A DNA stretch of 64,000 nucleotides from Gracilaria gracilis (taxonomy: Eukaryota > Rhodophyta > Florideophyceae > Gracilariales > Gracilariaceae), in assembly GCA_030374805.1 (NCBI GenBank), contig JARGSG010000266.1, forward strand, positions 1 through 64,000. Direction: 5' to 3'. The position numbers and the translations under genes are program-made. Positions 39,923-50,889 of the stretch are shown here, piece after piece. Positions within the stretch are counted from its first letter, which is position 1. Each line of letters opens with the position of its first letter. The notes under the pieces were generated by a model that worked only from the letters and a program-made list of their open reading frames with translations, was not told the origin of the DNA and searched no databases.

Positions 39923-40774
39923 TTTGGAGCAACGCCTTTGGCGGGAAAAGCGCAAGCTCACGAAGACGTTCGGAATCTTCCCCTCGACAGGGCAGCACAG
40001 CGAACGGAGCACTCCGGGAATGACACAGCTAAGCCGGGTGTAAATCCGAGGTCAAACCACCATGACAAGCGTCGGAGCGTGAGGCTGGTTAGTAGTCGGT
40101 AGAGATCCACGTGTTCACACGGTCACGAGATGAGTCCTCGAAAGAGAGTAGCACGGCAACGACAAGGTGTCGGAAACGGGCCACTGCGAACAGGGCAAAA
40201 AGGCAAACCCAAAAAGGGGAGAAAGCAAACCACCAGAGTGGGGGAAAAAGAGAGAGAATAAAGCAAACCCAATACAGGGGCGAGTATACGACAATAGGTC
40301 GGAACGAGACACACAAATAGTGGTTATACTCTGAGCGCCACAAGGGTGGGTAACTATACGTGAACAACGCAGTCGTCACTCCACTTGGAGGTGAACAATC
40401 CGCGAAGGCGTGATAGTTAGAGCCAGAAGCCCTTGCTTGGCAAGGGGCAATTTACTTGGGGGAGCGATGCTCAACCCTCTAAGTACTGAGCTCGGCGCAC
40501 CACTGACAGGGGGTGCGCCGGGCAAAATAATCTATGAAATATCTAAGTAAATACAGCAATGCCGGGTGCACTGCCTCCGGCATATCCGTGCTACACGTGT
40601 GCTAGTCACAACCGCTAAGCGGCGCCTCGAGCCGTGCAATCCACGTGTACATGTGTGGAAATTACCTCAACGAGACGACACGCTAATAGCGGTGTAGCTC
40701 ATATATATCTACTAACGCATGATGCGGAAATTAACTAAGTACCTCAAATCGCCTCCAAGGAGCGTTGTCCTTCA
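39923..40774 (-). repeat. Gypsy 1 5' LTR (852 bp)
   Basis: Matches 30254-31105 throughout apart from about a dozen substitutions. Followed by TTACC. Confidence 0.9.
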
Positions 40775-40906
40775 TTACCAAAAATAAGCAGATTGTTAGT
40801 TTTCCTGCAGATTTTGACTGAGCAATCTATACTTTAGCTCAAAACGCATAGCTTTGTCTTCCTAGTAGGAGCTTTGCGATAACACGCATCACAAAGCCGT
40901 TCAACT

Positions 40907-41102
40907 TGTAGGGAACGAAGTAGTCGGGAGAAGGTCTGTGCACACTTGACCGCCGGCGAGCACTCCGCCGCGCCGAACGGTCGCACAATTTGTTTGGCCA
41001 GTGCACGCCACCGCCGCATTGCTGTGTGCGCAGTGGGGCACGGCGCATAGAATGACGTGTGTGTGGCGCTCTCGCCTTGCACGAGGCCGACGGCTGTCAA
41101 CA
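40907..41102 (-). repeat. Copia 2 3' LTR (196 bp)
   Basis: Plus strand begins tgtagggaacgaagtagtcg and ends ggctgtcaaca. Confidence 0.9.
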
Positions 41103-41596
41103 CCGTCCCTCAAGGCGAAGCGACTACTCTTCCTACACCACTATAGAGGTCTCTTTTTGAGCCCCAACAGAACAACAAAATCAATAAGTTCATGAACACA
41201 CAGACCGAAGAGCAGGCCCGTAGACAGTATTTCTAAATCAATGTCTCTTTTTCTGCCACATCTTTCAAAGGCAGAAGGCGTGGTGCAATACATGACAAAC
41301 AAAACACGCAAACCACAAACACAATAGATATACAGTCACACACTCCGCCTCAGCATCCAATGCCGTTTGCACTTCAATGTTCACACCAGTAAACTCCAAA
41401 CCCAAGTATCATGCCAAAACCCTGTGGGAAAAAAGACAAGTACTTTTGTAGGAAAACGGAGAAGAATTGTAAACCATACATAAAAATCATAATCAAATCA
41501 CAAAATAGAACCCTATGGAACAAAACAAATATCAAAACAAAAGAAAAATAATCAAAAACAGTTAGTGCAGTAGTTAGTTTCTCCCAACAATTCTTC

Positions 41597-43080
41597 TTAG
41601 AACGATTCAAGGTACATCAAGCTGACCATTCTCCTCACATCCGGGAGAGACGCACACTTCGTCAGTATGTCAGCGATCATTAGACTCCTTGGAAGGCGTT
41701 GCAGTTCAACAATCTTCTTATGATGAAGGTCTCGAACGTGGTGCATCTTCAAATCAATATGTTTGTTTCGACCAGAGATCTGTGGATTCGTTGTCAACGA
41801 AAGCGCAGCCGAGCTATCATTCAGAATCTTTATGGCCTCGAACCATAGATCTTCGCTCCAAGGCTGAATGTGTGCGAATTCAAAGAACATTTTTCTCACC
41901 CAAGACAAATCCTTTGCACAAGTAGAAAGTGCAATGTACTCAGCTTCAGCAGAAGAGAGTGCAATGACAGTTTGTCGCTTCGATTTCCACATGATTGGTG
42001 CGGCGTTGATGACGATTACGTACCCAGTTGTTGACCTTCGAGTCTCAACACATCCCCCCAAATCGGTGTCAGCGTACGCTCGAAGTGAGGCAGGAGACAC
42101 AGGACGATTGGCTGGGAAATGAAGTCCGTATTCCATTGTTCCCGCTAAATACCTGGACAACCGTTTGAGCAGCAAGAAGTGTCGCTCACATGGGTTGTGT
42201 AGATGCTTTGCAAGAGCCGAGATAGGAAACGCAAGATCAGGTCTGGTGGAGATGGAGATGTAGAGTAGAGCTCCAATTCCAGACCTATAACTCGCGTGGT
42301 CATTAGCGGAGAGAACAATGTCTCCGTTACCAGTCGGAAGAACGTTGGTTGCAGCAGGGAGAGGAGATCCAACAGCATTGCGGTACTGCATCTTAAATTT
42401 CTTCAGAACCTGCAGAGCATATCCATACTGACTTACCTTAATTCCTGCGGGTGATCTCTGAATACTCCAGCCGATAAATGACTTCAGCCCTCCATAGAGT
42501 TTCACATCGAAGGCTGCTGCTAGTTTCCGCTTGAAACCGTTGAGTAGTTCCATGCTATTTGCCGCAAAAGCGCAGTCGTCAACTATGACAGCCAAGATAA
42601 CAAAGCTGTGATGCTCGCGGAACATGAAAACGCGAGAGTCTAGAGCGGAGTTGACAAAGTTCCATGAGAGTAAAGTGTCAGAGAAGAGAGAGCCCCATAT
42701 TATCCCGGCTTGTACAGCACCGTACAAGGAGTGGAGAAGTCGGCAGACGTGGCCGGGCTTCTCGATAATGCCGGAAGAGTCCGTGGGTTTTTCCATGATG
42801 ATGGGAACATCCAGTTTGCCATACAAATAGGCGTTGGAGATGTCTGCTCCTTCCAGAAAAAGGTTATGTGCAGCGGAAAAGGAGAGAAGGATACGCAGGG
42901 CTTCATGACAAGCCACAGGAGCGTAACTGTTGAACGGATCGAAGTCGATGAACGGCTTCTGCTTGTCTCCCCGTAGACAACAGCGTGCCTTCTTCAAGAA
43001 CTCCTTTTCGATTCCATCCAACATCTTCTCTCGAAACACCCATGTGTAAGGAACAGGTTTCATCTCGCAGTCGATGGCCT
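41597..43080 (-). CDS. Copia 2 RT / RNase H part
   Basis: Fossil retroelement part. RT begins near YTWVFREKMLDGIEKEFLKK and has the ADISNAYLYGKLD and VDDCAFAA boxes. RNase H has YADTDLGGCVETRRSTTGYV and ends near MIADILTKCASLPDVR, the usual copia C-terminal signature. Confidence 0.85.
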
Positions 43081-44860
43081 CACACCAACCTGGATCCTTG
43101 CACGCTTCCTGAAACTACTAGGAACTGTGGGGTCATTGACAGTCTTTTTCGAGACCCAAACACTCGGAAAGTTATGCGTGATTGTAGTGAACGCTTTTAC
43201 CAAGTGGTCTTCCAAGTCGGGACCATCACTGTTCTGATCGACGGGCTCCATCTCCTCCATCTGCTGTTGACGAGTTATCCCTTCTAGGAGGGTGGAGACG
43301 TTGGGAAGTGGCGATGAGTTGATGGGCTTGAAGTCTAGGATACGGCAAGTGACGACCGAGGTCTTCTCCGGCACGAACACACGGACAAGTGTGTTGTCGC
43401 TTTGCATGCCGACAAAGTGCGCGAAGACGGAACGAGGGAGGAACTTCTTGTTTGCCACGGTCTTGGACCGGTAGACGAAGGCATAGCCAGGCTGTCCAAA
43501 GCTAGGGATGTGAGAGAAGTCAAGGTTAGTATTTAGGTCCCATTCCAGAATAAGAATCCGTCCATGTATCCTAGAAGAAGGGGCCCAGTTCCTTAGTCAG
43601 TTCGCGTGGTTCATTGCTTCTGCCCAGAAAGCAGTGGGCAGCTTGCTCGCAAAGAGAAGCACGCGAGCTCTAGTCCAATGTTCTTGAATAAGTCTCTCAG
43701 CAGCGCCATTAGACTCAGAGGCGTAAGCGGGAAAGTAATCCAGAACTACGCCATGATTAAAGCAGAACGTTTCCAACTCGTTGCTCTTATGTTCGCCGGC
43801 CACATTTTTCAAGCAAACCAAGTGGTTCAGTTCCAGCTCCGATCGGCGTTTGTACCAATCCAGGTGCTTGAAAACACTATCACCTGTCTTGTCTTTCAGG
43901 AAGAAGACGTCCGACTTCGAAGTATAATCGTCGAGAATGGCCATTGCATAGATTGCACCGGAGAGCGAAGGCGAAATTTTTCCTGACACATCCATGTGTA
44001 TTAGCTCCAACGGAATGAAGGAGGAGACGGATCGCGGTCTGCCTATGAGCGGGTTGCGTTTCATCTTGCCAGTGAGGCACGGGACGCAGCTCAAAGATTC
44101 TAGGATGGACCGTTGGAAGTAAGGAACGGAGTCCAAGGCCTTCGAAAGATCCTGGTACGTGCCCGGGTGAATATGACCAGTACGTCCGTGCCTGTCCAAA
44201 GCTAACTCATGCTTGGTGTTTCCAGCATTTACCACCATGACCTGCTTGTCGGTGTCGGAGAGGTTTATGATGAAAAGGCCCTGTTTGGTCTCCGCGTCCC
44301 ATATGACTTCGGAGTTATATTTGGCGTCCATTATGAAGCAGCCATTGAATGGCCGCAAGTTTGGGGTGAACAAAACCATGAAGTCCACGCTGAGGACACC
44401 AACTGATAATATGTTGGACCCGAACGCAGGAGCATAGTATGCTTCGATGATTGTGCCCTTGTTCAAGGGTATCCAGACGTGACCCTTTCCGACAAGACGA
44501 GCAGTTCCTGAGGCAGCTTGCACAAGCTCAATTTCGATGCGCTCGTAGCGGATGAATGCTTTGCGCGAGTAGAAGAAGTGGTGCGTAGCTCCAGAATCGA
44601 TGTAGGCCGAGTCCACCTTAGACTGAAAGATGCGGCACGCAAGTCCTAATAAAGTGCAAGAAACCATGTTGTAGAAGAGACAATGAACGGCCAGTGTTTT
44701 CGGTTGAAGGCTCTGAAGCCACGCATACCAGAACGTAGAGTAAGATGCCAAAGCCACGAACGATGAGGTGCTCTTCGGGAGTTTCCTATGCGCGGCGCAA
44801 CTTCCAGACACACCAGATGTATGTGTGTGGGCGGGGACAAGCAAGGGCTGAACCAAAGTC
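43080..44860 (-). CDS. Copia 2 protease / integrase part
   Basis: Fossil retroelement part. Protease motif YIDSGATHHFF, then the GAG-pre-integrase zinc region (LDRHGRTGHIHPGTYQDLSK, CVPCLTGKMKRNP) and integrase core (LIHMDVSGKISPS, FPAYASESNGAAERLIQEHW). A family-typical proline-free linker follows towards the RT. Confidence 0.8.
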
Positions 44861-45142
44861 GGCCCACCTCTGCTGGAGGCGCACGCTCAAAGAACCGCAT
44901 CACGCTGGCGCGCGATTGTAGTCGCGGCGTGCGGTGGAGGAGAAAACGATCACCCGCGAAAGAAAGACAGAAGTAGTAAGCCCATCATATACGCGGGCGG
45001 TGAACGCGAGCCGGAGTTGAACGAAAAAGAGCACGAGCGGTAAACGTAGGAGGCAGGAAAGAGTGAACGGCGGGTGCGCGGAGAGCGAGCGACGAGCGCG
45101 CGGCGGCCTGGGGCGGCGGAAGCCCAGGTCGCGATGCTACCA

Positions 45143-45338
45143 TGTAGGGAACGAAGTAGTCGGGAGAAGGTCTGTGCACACTTGACCGCCGGCGGGCACT
45201 CCGCCGCGCCGAACGGTCGCACAATTTATTTGGCCAGTGCACGCCACCGCCGCATTGCTGTGTGCGCAGTGGGGCACGGCGCATAGAATGACGTGTGTGT
45301 GGCGCTCTCGTCTTGCACGAGGCCGACGGCTATCAACA
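45143..45338 (-). repeat. Copia 2 5' LTR (196 bp)
   Basis: 98% like 40907-41102. Followed by CAACT. Confidence 0.9.
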
Positions 45339-45343
45339 CAACT

Positions 45344-46920
45344 CACCAGTTTTCAAGTAACGGCGCTCGTGGCAATATAAAGAAATTGTCGCAAGAATTC
45401 CCTGAGCCTCTCTCACCCTAGGATTCCTTACAGCAAACCATTTTGCGGTCTGGTTTACGGACTACTGGCTCTCTATAAGGCGTTTAGTGCGTTTCGTACG
45501 AAAAACAAAATTATGCAAGAACAACCGTACCGGCCAGACACACGCAGACAACGATGAGTGAGGATGAGTATTGGGTATGGGTTGGGATGGATGAGGGGTG
45601 TGGAGCAAGAGCAGAGCACACCAGCCAGCCATGCATTCAGCGTGACAAAGGTCCATGAGGACGAGTGAGCTTCGAAATGCATTGTTGGAAGGGTATCGGG
45701 GTGTTTCCAGTTCTCCGCAAGGAAGTTCTACGGAAATTCTCTGTTCTCCATATAAAGTGTCCGAGAACCAGCGGAAATAAATCCTTTGGGCATCCTTCCA
45801 GGATTCAATTCAGTTTCCCATTGAAGCCTTCGACGAAGATACACATTTGAAAGTTTCCGTTCTGGGGGGTACAAGTCGTATCAGGGCATCACCTGTGCTC
45901 GTCAGTGTAAGCCATACGTTTGGGTGTGACACATATCAAGCAGTCCTAGAAGTACTAACATATTTGGGGCATGGTAGATGTTCATTTCGACTCACTTCAA
46001 GTCAAGCGGGTTTCTATTCCAATCCTCGCAGCTATTTCTAGTACCTTCTGGGTTCTCAGAATCGGACAGTCACAAGAGGTGTAGACAGTCAAGGAGTGTG
46101 AGATTCCTGCTTCTGAGAGGTAGTGGAATCTTGTTGGGACTGGCAGGGCGGGTACGAAGTGGAACGAGGTTTGCGGCGAGAAACTGTGCACTGCATCTCC
46201 GTAATTAATTGCCTTCGGCGGTCAAGCTGGAAAAAATGTGCTGCTGTCAAGACAGACACAAAAATAAGGGTTTAGATGGTCATTTACTGCAGCATTTGAC
46301 AGATTCGAATGCCACGGTGAGATTTGTAAATCAAGCCGAGCTTGCGGGTGCGCCACAACGTATCAACATCTGCTATGCAGAGCCATAGGCAGGGGCATTG
46401 CGAGTCGCGGAGTACGAGCTCCAGTTTAGTCGAGCCCATGGACAGGGCAGAGGCGCCGGATGCGGCACACCTGTCCCGTGCCCCCATACTGCACGCGTGC
46501 GCCCTGCGCATGGAAATGCTCAAAAAACAAATTCAATCAGAGAATTTAGAAGCAAGCTTCAAGAAGGAAAAGTACCGGAGCGTGCGGGAAAACCTTATAA
46601 GTCGGGATGGACGGCGCAATCTTATATATTTCCATTGAGAACTGCTGCTGGAGGTCACAGGAAATGCAGATACTATTTGTTCTTCGTATTTTGTAGAAAA
46701 GCGCATTGAAGATGAATGCTCTAACCATTTGCAAGTATAATAATCGCCGTTTAGGATTTGGTAAACTGCATAAAAATGTAAACAAAAACAGCTGGAAATA
46801 TTCAATACTACTACCCTCCCCTTACTTCATTATAAACACTTGTTTTTTGTGGATCAACTAATTTGCACGGAAACAATATGTTCACTTCTTGAATACATAT
46901 CTTCCGGTGCTTTGAGATCA
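45344..46920. other. Intergenic, one weak ORF
   Basis: No supported gene. A plus-strand frame 46342-46638 (charged, MEMLKKQIQSENLEASFKKE near its end) could be a small coiled-coil protein but has no family. 46577-46593 shares a 17-mer (ggagcgtgcgggaaaac) with 62731-62747. Confidence 0.35.
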
Positions 46921-46930
46921 ACATAAAAAA

Positions 46931-47726
46931 TTAAAAAATATTTGTCCCGTCTGGAAATTCCAGAATTTGCTTGTTTGGGACATGTGACTCAACGGCAAAT
47001 GATAGACTAATGCGAAAGAACGATTTGACGTCTGTATCAACATATCGGCGAATACTCTTGAACGTTTTCTGAAAACCAAAAATTTTTGGATAATAAGCCT
47101 TCATAGGATCAAATTTTTTCGTTAACCACGCTCCGTGTAGCACTTTTACATCCTTCATAGCTTCAGGCCATCGAACAACCAACTAAAAATTAGTACCATT
47201 GAAGACAACTTGCGTTCGAATATTGTCAGCCTTCATTCCAGACGGAAGCAATATCGCCAATGGGACATACTTCCTCATCGTATCCTCATCTTCCCAACGG
47301 GATTCCAGAACTAACGGGTAAAACTCTCCAGGTATACTTTCTGGTTGCGCAATATCGTCTGATTTTCCTTCTTCGGCTTCATTTTCTTCACCTGCATCAA
47401 CGTCGCCTCGATTACGTTCTTCTGGTGCTTTAGTGCATTTAGCACGCAATGTAAATGCCGCATTTTCTTCTATATGAGTCAGCACAATAGATAAAAAGAA
47501 AAATATTAATATTTAACATACCTGTTTCCTCCATCTTAAGATTTTTTATCTTGTTGAATTCTGCACGGAAATTGCGCAGCTTATACCGTTTAAATATGGA
47601 ATTCATTTGATACACATCAGCCGCAAATTCATATCCAGATAGTTCTCGCTTCTCAAATATCTCGTGCAATCTACGCCCCGATGGTGAATCGTCACTTAAG
47701 CGCGGAAGTTTCGAACGAGTAGTCAT
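46931..47726 (-). CDS. Unknown two-exon gene
   Basis: Exon 1 runs from ATG at 47726 to 47522 (MTTRSKLPRLSDDSPSGRRL, basic and helical). A clean 52-nt intron (47521-47470) starts GTATGT and ends CATATAG. Exon 2 continues in phase (EENAAFTLRAKC..., Glu/Asp-rich EERNRGDVDAGEENEAEEGK, then EFYPLVLESRWEDEDTMRKY) to a stop at 47183, giving 163 residues. The same frame is open for another 83 codons after that stop (LVVRWPEAMKDVKVLHGAWL ... SFFRISLSFAVESHVPNKQI), with the same coding character. The stop may therefore be a recent truncation, read-through, or a small second intron. A TATA box (aatataaaa, minus strand, 47819-47827) lies about 95 bp upstream of the ATG. No family was recognised. Confidence 0.6.
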
Positions 47727-47818
47727 GTTGGTGTGCTTTGTATGGTGAAAAGCACGAGAAGGTGGGCCATGCGACAAATGGGCTAAAGAATGGAAGGCGT
47801 AGACTCTCTCTAGCACTG

Positions 47819-47827
47819 TTTTATATT
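47819..47827 (-). promoter_or_regulatory. TATA box of the unknown two-exon gene
   Basis: Minus strand aatataaaa, at a distance from the ATG similar to that seen for the NB-ARC locus. The gypsy 2 insertion begins only about 100 bp further upstream. Confidence 0.5.
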
Positions 47828-47924
47828 CAAAAGTTACGGAAATGAAACACATTCCCTCCATCCTAACTTTGGACTCTGCACTCCTCTAGGCCCCACAAAG
47901 ATAAACACACGCACATGTTAATTG

Positions 47925-48694
47925 TGTAGTGCAATGCCCTAATGGGGAAAGAACCACAAAGACGTTCGGGATCTTCCTTAGGCGAAGCAGCACAGTAGCA
48001 AAGCCCTTCCAGGGATGGCACGACGGAGTCGGTTTGTAAGGCCGAGGCCACCCTTCACGCCAGGCGTAGGAAGGTAAACCAGAAGCTGGAATCCGTGTAG
48101 ACGGTGCGTGCGTATCCTCAGATGAGGCGGTGTTCCACAGGGGTGGCAAGTGTAGACAGGTATCAGCACGAGCCGCGGGTCGCGGAGAACAACCCGAAAA
48201 AGGGGGAAAAAAAAGGGAAGTCACGAGAGTGGCGGAGAGAGACGTCAAAGCCGGGCAAATCCTTATACAAGGCGAACGCGACAAGTAGCGGTGTAATACT
48301 CCCACAATTGGGTTCGTTTGGTTGACGAAGGGCGGTTAGACGGTCCGTCTGCTACGGGATATCCCTCCGAGGAGGAGCTGAATACCGCCGAAGGCGAAGA
48401 GTCTAGAGCCAACCCTGGTTGGGGAGATTTACTTAGTTGCGGGGCCGAGTTGCTCCGACACTATATATTGTGTAGCTAACCTCCCGTACTGTACGGCAAA
48501 TACTATAATAATCTTGAATACTCCCATAAAGGGCGCAGAATTCCCAGCAATGCTGTGCCAACCTCCTGGACTCTGCCGTGTCCCACGTGTCCCATCCACC
48601 AACGTGGCCATCGTATGTAGTCATAATTAATCCAGCGGACATGTCGGAAAATAACTATGTCGCGAAAATCCCTCAAGGAGGGCGTTGCACTTCA
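47925..48694 (-). repeat. Gypsy 2 3' LTR
   Basis: On the plus strand it begins either tgtagtgcaatgccc (47925, supported by the AATTG duplication) or near 47943 where similarity to the other LTR starts, and ends gggcgttgcacttca. Confidence 0.8.
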
Positions 48695-48695
48695 T

Positions 48696-48709
48696 GTCCC
48701 CCTCCTTAG
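48696..48709 (-). promoter_or_regulatory. Gypsy 2 polypurine tract
   Basis: In element sense ctaaggagggggac, immediately before the 3' LTR (TGAAG), the expected plus-strand primer. Near-identical tracts occur inside pol of both gypsy elements. Confidence 0.75.
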
Positions 48710-48739
48710 CCGAGGGCGCGACGCTTTTCGCGAGCGACG

Positions 48740-50745
48740 CGATGGCGGACCAAGACTATAAAGAAACGGCCTCCTCCGGCTCGCCGGCAATTCCCTCCGA
48801 CACAGAGCACACCACACCTGCCTACGCAGCGCATACTCCTTCACAAGGCGAATCCCTCCGACAACTCGTTCCACGAGCCTCACCAACGCACTCAACTCCC
48901 CCCGCCACGCCGGTTATCGACTTAACGATTACCGAAATGTCCGGTCAGCAACCGAACCACCCTCCGCAGGGATACTTGACCGGCTTCCGGTCCGTTCCCC
49001 TGCCACAGGGCAACTCCAGCCAACAACTTCCGCAAGGCGCCAACCAACCTGCGCAACCAGGGACGCTCCCGAGGACGCAGCCCATGGCTCAGCCCTCTAA
49101 ACAACCCGTTGCGGGGGCAGGCCTGCAAGCGCCTCACCCGATGGTGGGAGTCATACCAGCCGGCATGCCGGTGCGCGTCTGGCCGCATTACGATACCCTG
49201 ATGGGGCGAATCCGAAAAATCGGTAACACGCCCTCCAGTTGAGGCACGCGCCCTGGTATCATCCATTGGCAGTCCTCAATGAGGCATTGGTAATGGCGTA
49301 CGCTGATGCGACCAACACCCTTCCAGGGGACCTACCCGCCGACGTCACGGGGTCGTGGGATTAGAGGAACCGCATAGCGATTCCTACCCATCACATCCGT
49401 CGTGACGGCAGATAATCGGTGGCGAGCGCGCACGCGGCGCTCGTCATGCTCGGTTACCAACGGCTTCGCCGGGTTCCATTCGAGTTCCCCATCCCCGCGG
49501 GGTACGACTTTGGTGTCACTTTTTACCACACACGCGGAAATATGACGTACTGCGACCGCCTCGCGGCGTTAGAAACCTTCGCATGGAGGAACTTTCTCGC
49601 AGCGCGGCAAACAGCCATGTGCTGGGAGCGACCGATTCTTCGGGCTGAGTTCCGCTACCTTCACCGGGCATCCCGGTCGAACGTCCTTCAGAACTTCATC
49701 CGTTATGAACGGCGTTGGCGCTCCCGATTCGGGTTCTTCGTTCCATACCAGAACGTGGAGGTAAAGCGCATCGCTGCACCTCACCGACGTGGTCGGTACG
49801 TCCCACTCCCAGAGTGGTGGTCCTCCCTGGAGGCGTGCCGGGGGTGTTATGTTGAACTGCCCTCGGTTTTCACCTATATGGGGTCGTTCCTCCTCACGGA
49901 TCTCCGTTCGGGGCTATGGTCGGTTGTGGTGACCGAGTGGGCTACCGGCTTCGCGGCATGCGCCCTCACCGAAGCCTACGACCAGTATCGGCTTTGGTAC
50001 GTACAACCCCGCGTGCGGGCGGCTATCCGTAACCTGGACTTGCGAATCCCCCTTTGGGGCACTGCCAACGAGGAAGAAATGTTAGGGCTACTCGAATACA
50101 TCCAGGACGTTCAGTGGGACGAGGTTCCCATCGAACAAAGTGGCCGTCGAGACGGTGGTAGTGGCGGTTCCGGTCCCGGACTGGGGCGCAATACCCCGTT
50201 CGCGGGCGACTTCGTGTATTTCGACCCGTAGGACTACCGGGAAATCAGCCGCGAGCAAGGGGAAGACTTTCGGGCTGCCCCGCGTGAAATCCCCAGCGAC
50301 CACCCGCGAGGGTATGTCGACTCGGACGATTACTATCACGCTTACAGCGGGAGAGATCCAATGGTGGATAACGACCCCGATGCATCGGGCGAGACGATCG
50401 AAGACGACAGTGACGAAGCCGACGCGGTCGGGAATGACAACCAAGTTGACAACGCTCCGGCGGAGCCGGGTTCGAACACTCCAGCTGATCCCAATACGGG
50501 GCAGTCCGCTGCGGCGGTGACGACGGAACAAGAGGATGATCTTCCTCCGCCTTCGGCGAGCGCTGGATCAGGTAATCCCAGTTCTGGGCCGCTGAACGAG
50601 CACGAGATCATAGCCCGCTTCCTGCGTGGTGCAGGCCTCAGCGCCACCGAAGCTTCGGGTGAAGTCGTTGAAATGGCAGATGCCTTGGCGAACCGCCTCG
50701 GCGGGGGTGCTCCACCTAGTGGGGATAGCGGCTCGAACCACTAGT
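48740..50745 (+). CDS. Antisense open frames in gypsy 2, unknown protein
   Basis: Fossil element part. Opposite in strand to gag-pol. The first section starts ATGGCGGACCAAG and is Pro/Gln/Ser-rich (QQLPQGANQPAQPGTL). The middle looks like a folded domain rich in Tyr, Trp and Arg (YDFGVTFYHTRGNMTYCDRL, LRSGLWSVVVTEWATGFAAC). The end is acidic (DDSDEADAVGNDNQ) with a short helical tail (NEHEIIARFLRGAGLSATEA). It looks broken, with two or three breaks. Plant Tat-lineage gypsy elements carry antisense frames at the same place; homology to those is not claimed. A short equivalent begins at 31141 in gypsy 1. Confidence 0.6.
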
Positions 50746-50889
50746 GCCCGTCTCGGGTTATCTTCCGGTTCGCCCGGCTTTCCCATGACAACATGATGAA
50801 CACAAAGTAAACTTCCCGTCCTTGACGGTCCTTCTTCAATTCTACTTCTATCCGGTCTTCCTTCTTTTCTCCCGTCCTGGACGGTTACC

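Larger units (their letters stand above)
30254..40774 (-). mobile_element. Ty3/gypsy chromovirus 1, largely whole
   Basis: A 10,521-bp element on the minus strand with 852-bp LTRs and a TTACC duplication. Parts in element order: Gag, aspartic protease (VLDTGAGPNFIVE), reverse transcriptase (VYLDDVIVFS), RNase H ([13 protein letters not shown]), integrase (HHCC-type zinc region, then catalytic core with AIDILGPF and TYHPQCNGQAERFNRT), a long Ser/Thr/Pro-rich extension, and a chromodomain-like end. Integrase after RNase H defines Ty3/gypsy. The segment next to the 5' LTR in element sense reads tggtctcccgactta, a candidate primer-binding site (TGG start). The element looks largely whole with about three or four frame changes. 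The LTRs differ at about a dozen of 852 positions (about 1.5%), so it is young. Confidence 0.92.
40907..45338 (-). mobile_element. Ty1/copia retrotransposon 2, broken
   Basis: A 4,432-bp element on the minus strand with 196-bp LTRs (4 differences, about 2%) and a CAACT duplication (40902-40906, 45339-45343). Next to the 5' LTR in element sense stands tggtagcatcgcgacc, whose first eight bases match the usual initiator-methionine tRNA primer site. Parts: protease (YIDSGATHHFFYS), integrase (HGRTGHIHPGTYQ, SFIPLELIHMDVSG), RT (GADISNAYLYGKLD, VIVDDCAFAA) and RNase H (SSAEAEYIALSTCAKDLSW). No Gag-like frame was recognised. It looks broken, with at least three breaks. Confidence 0.9.
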
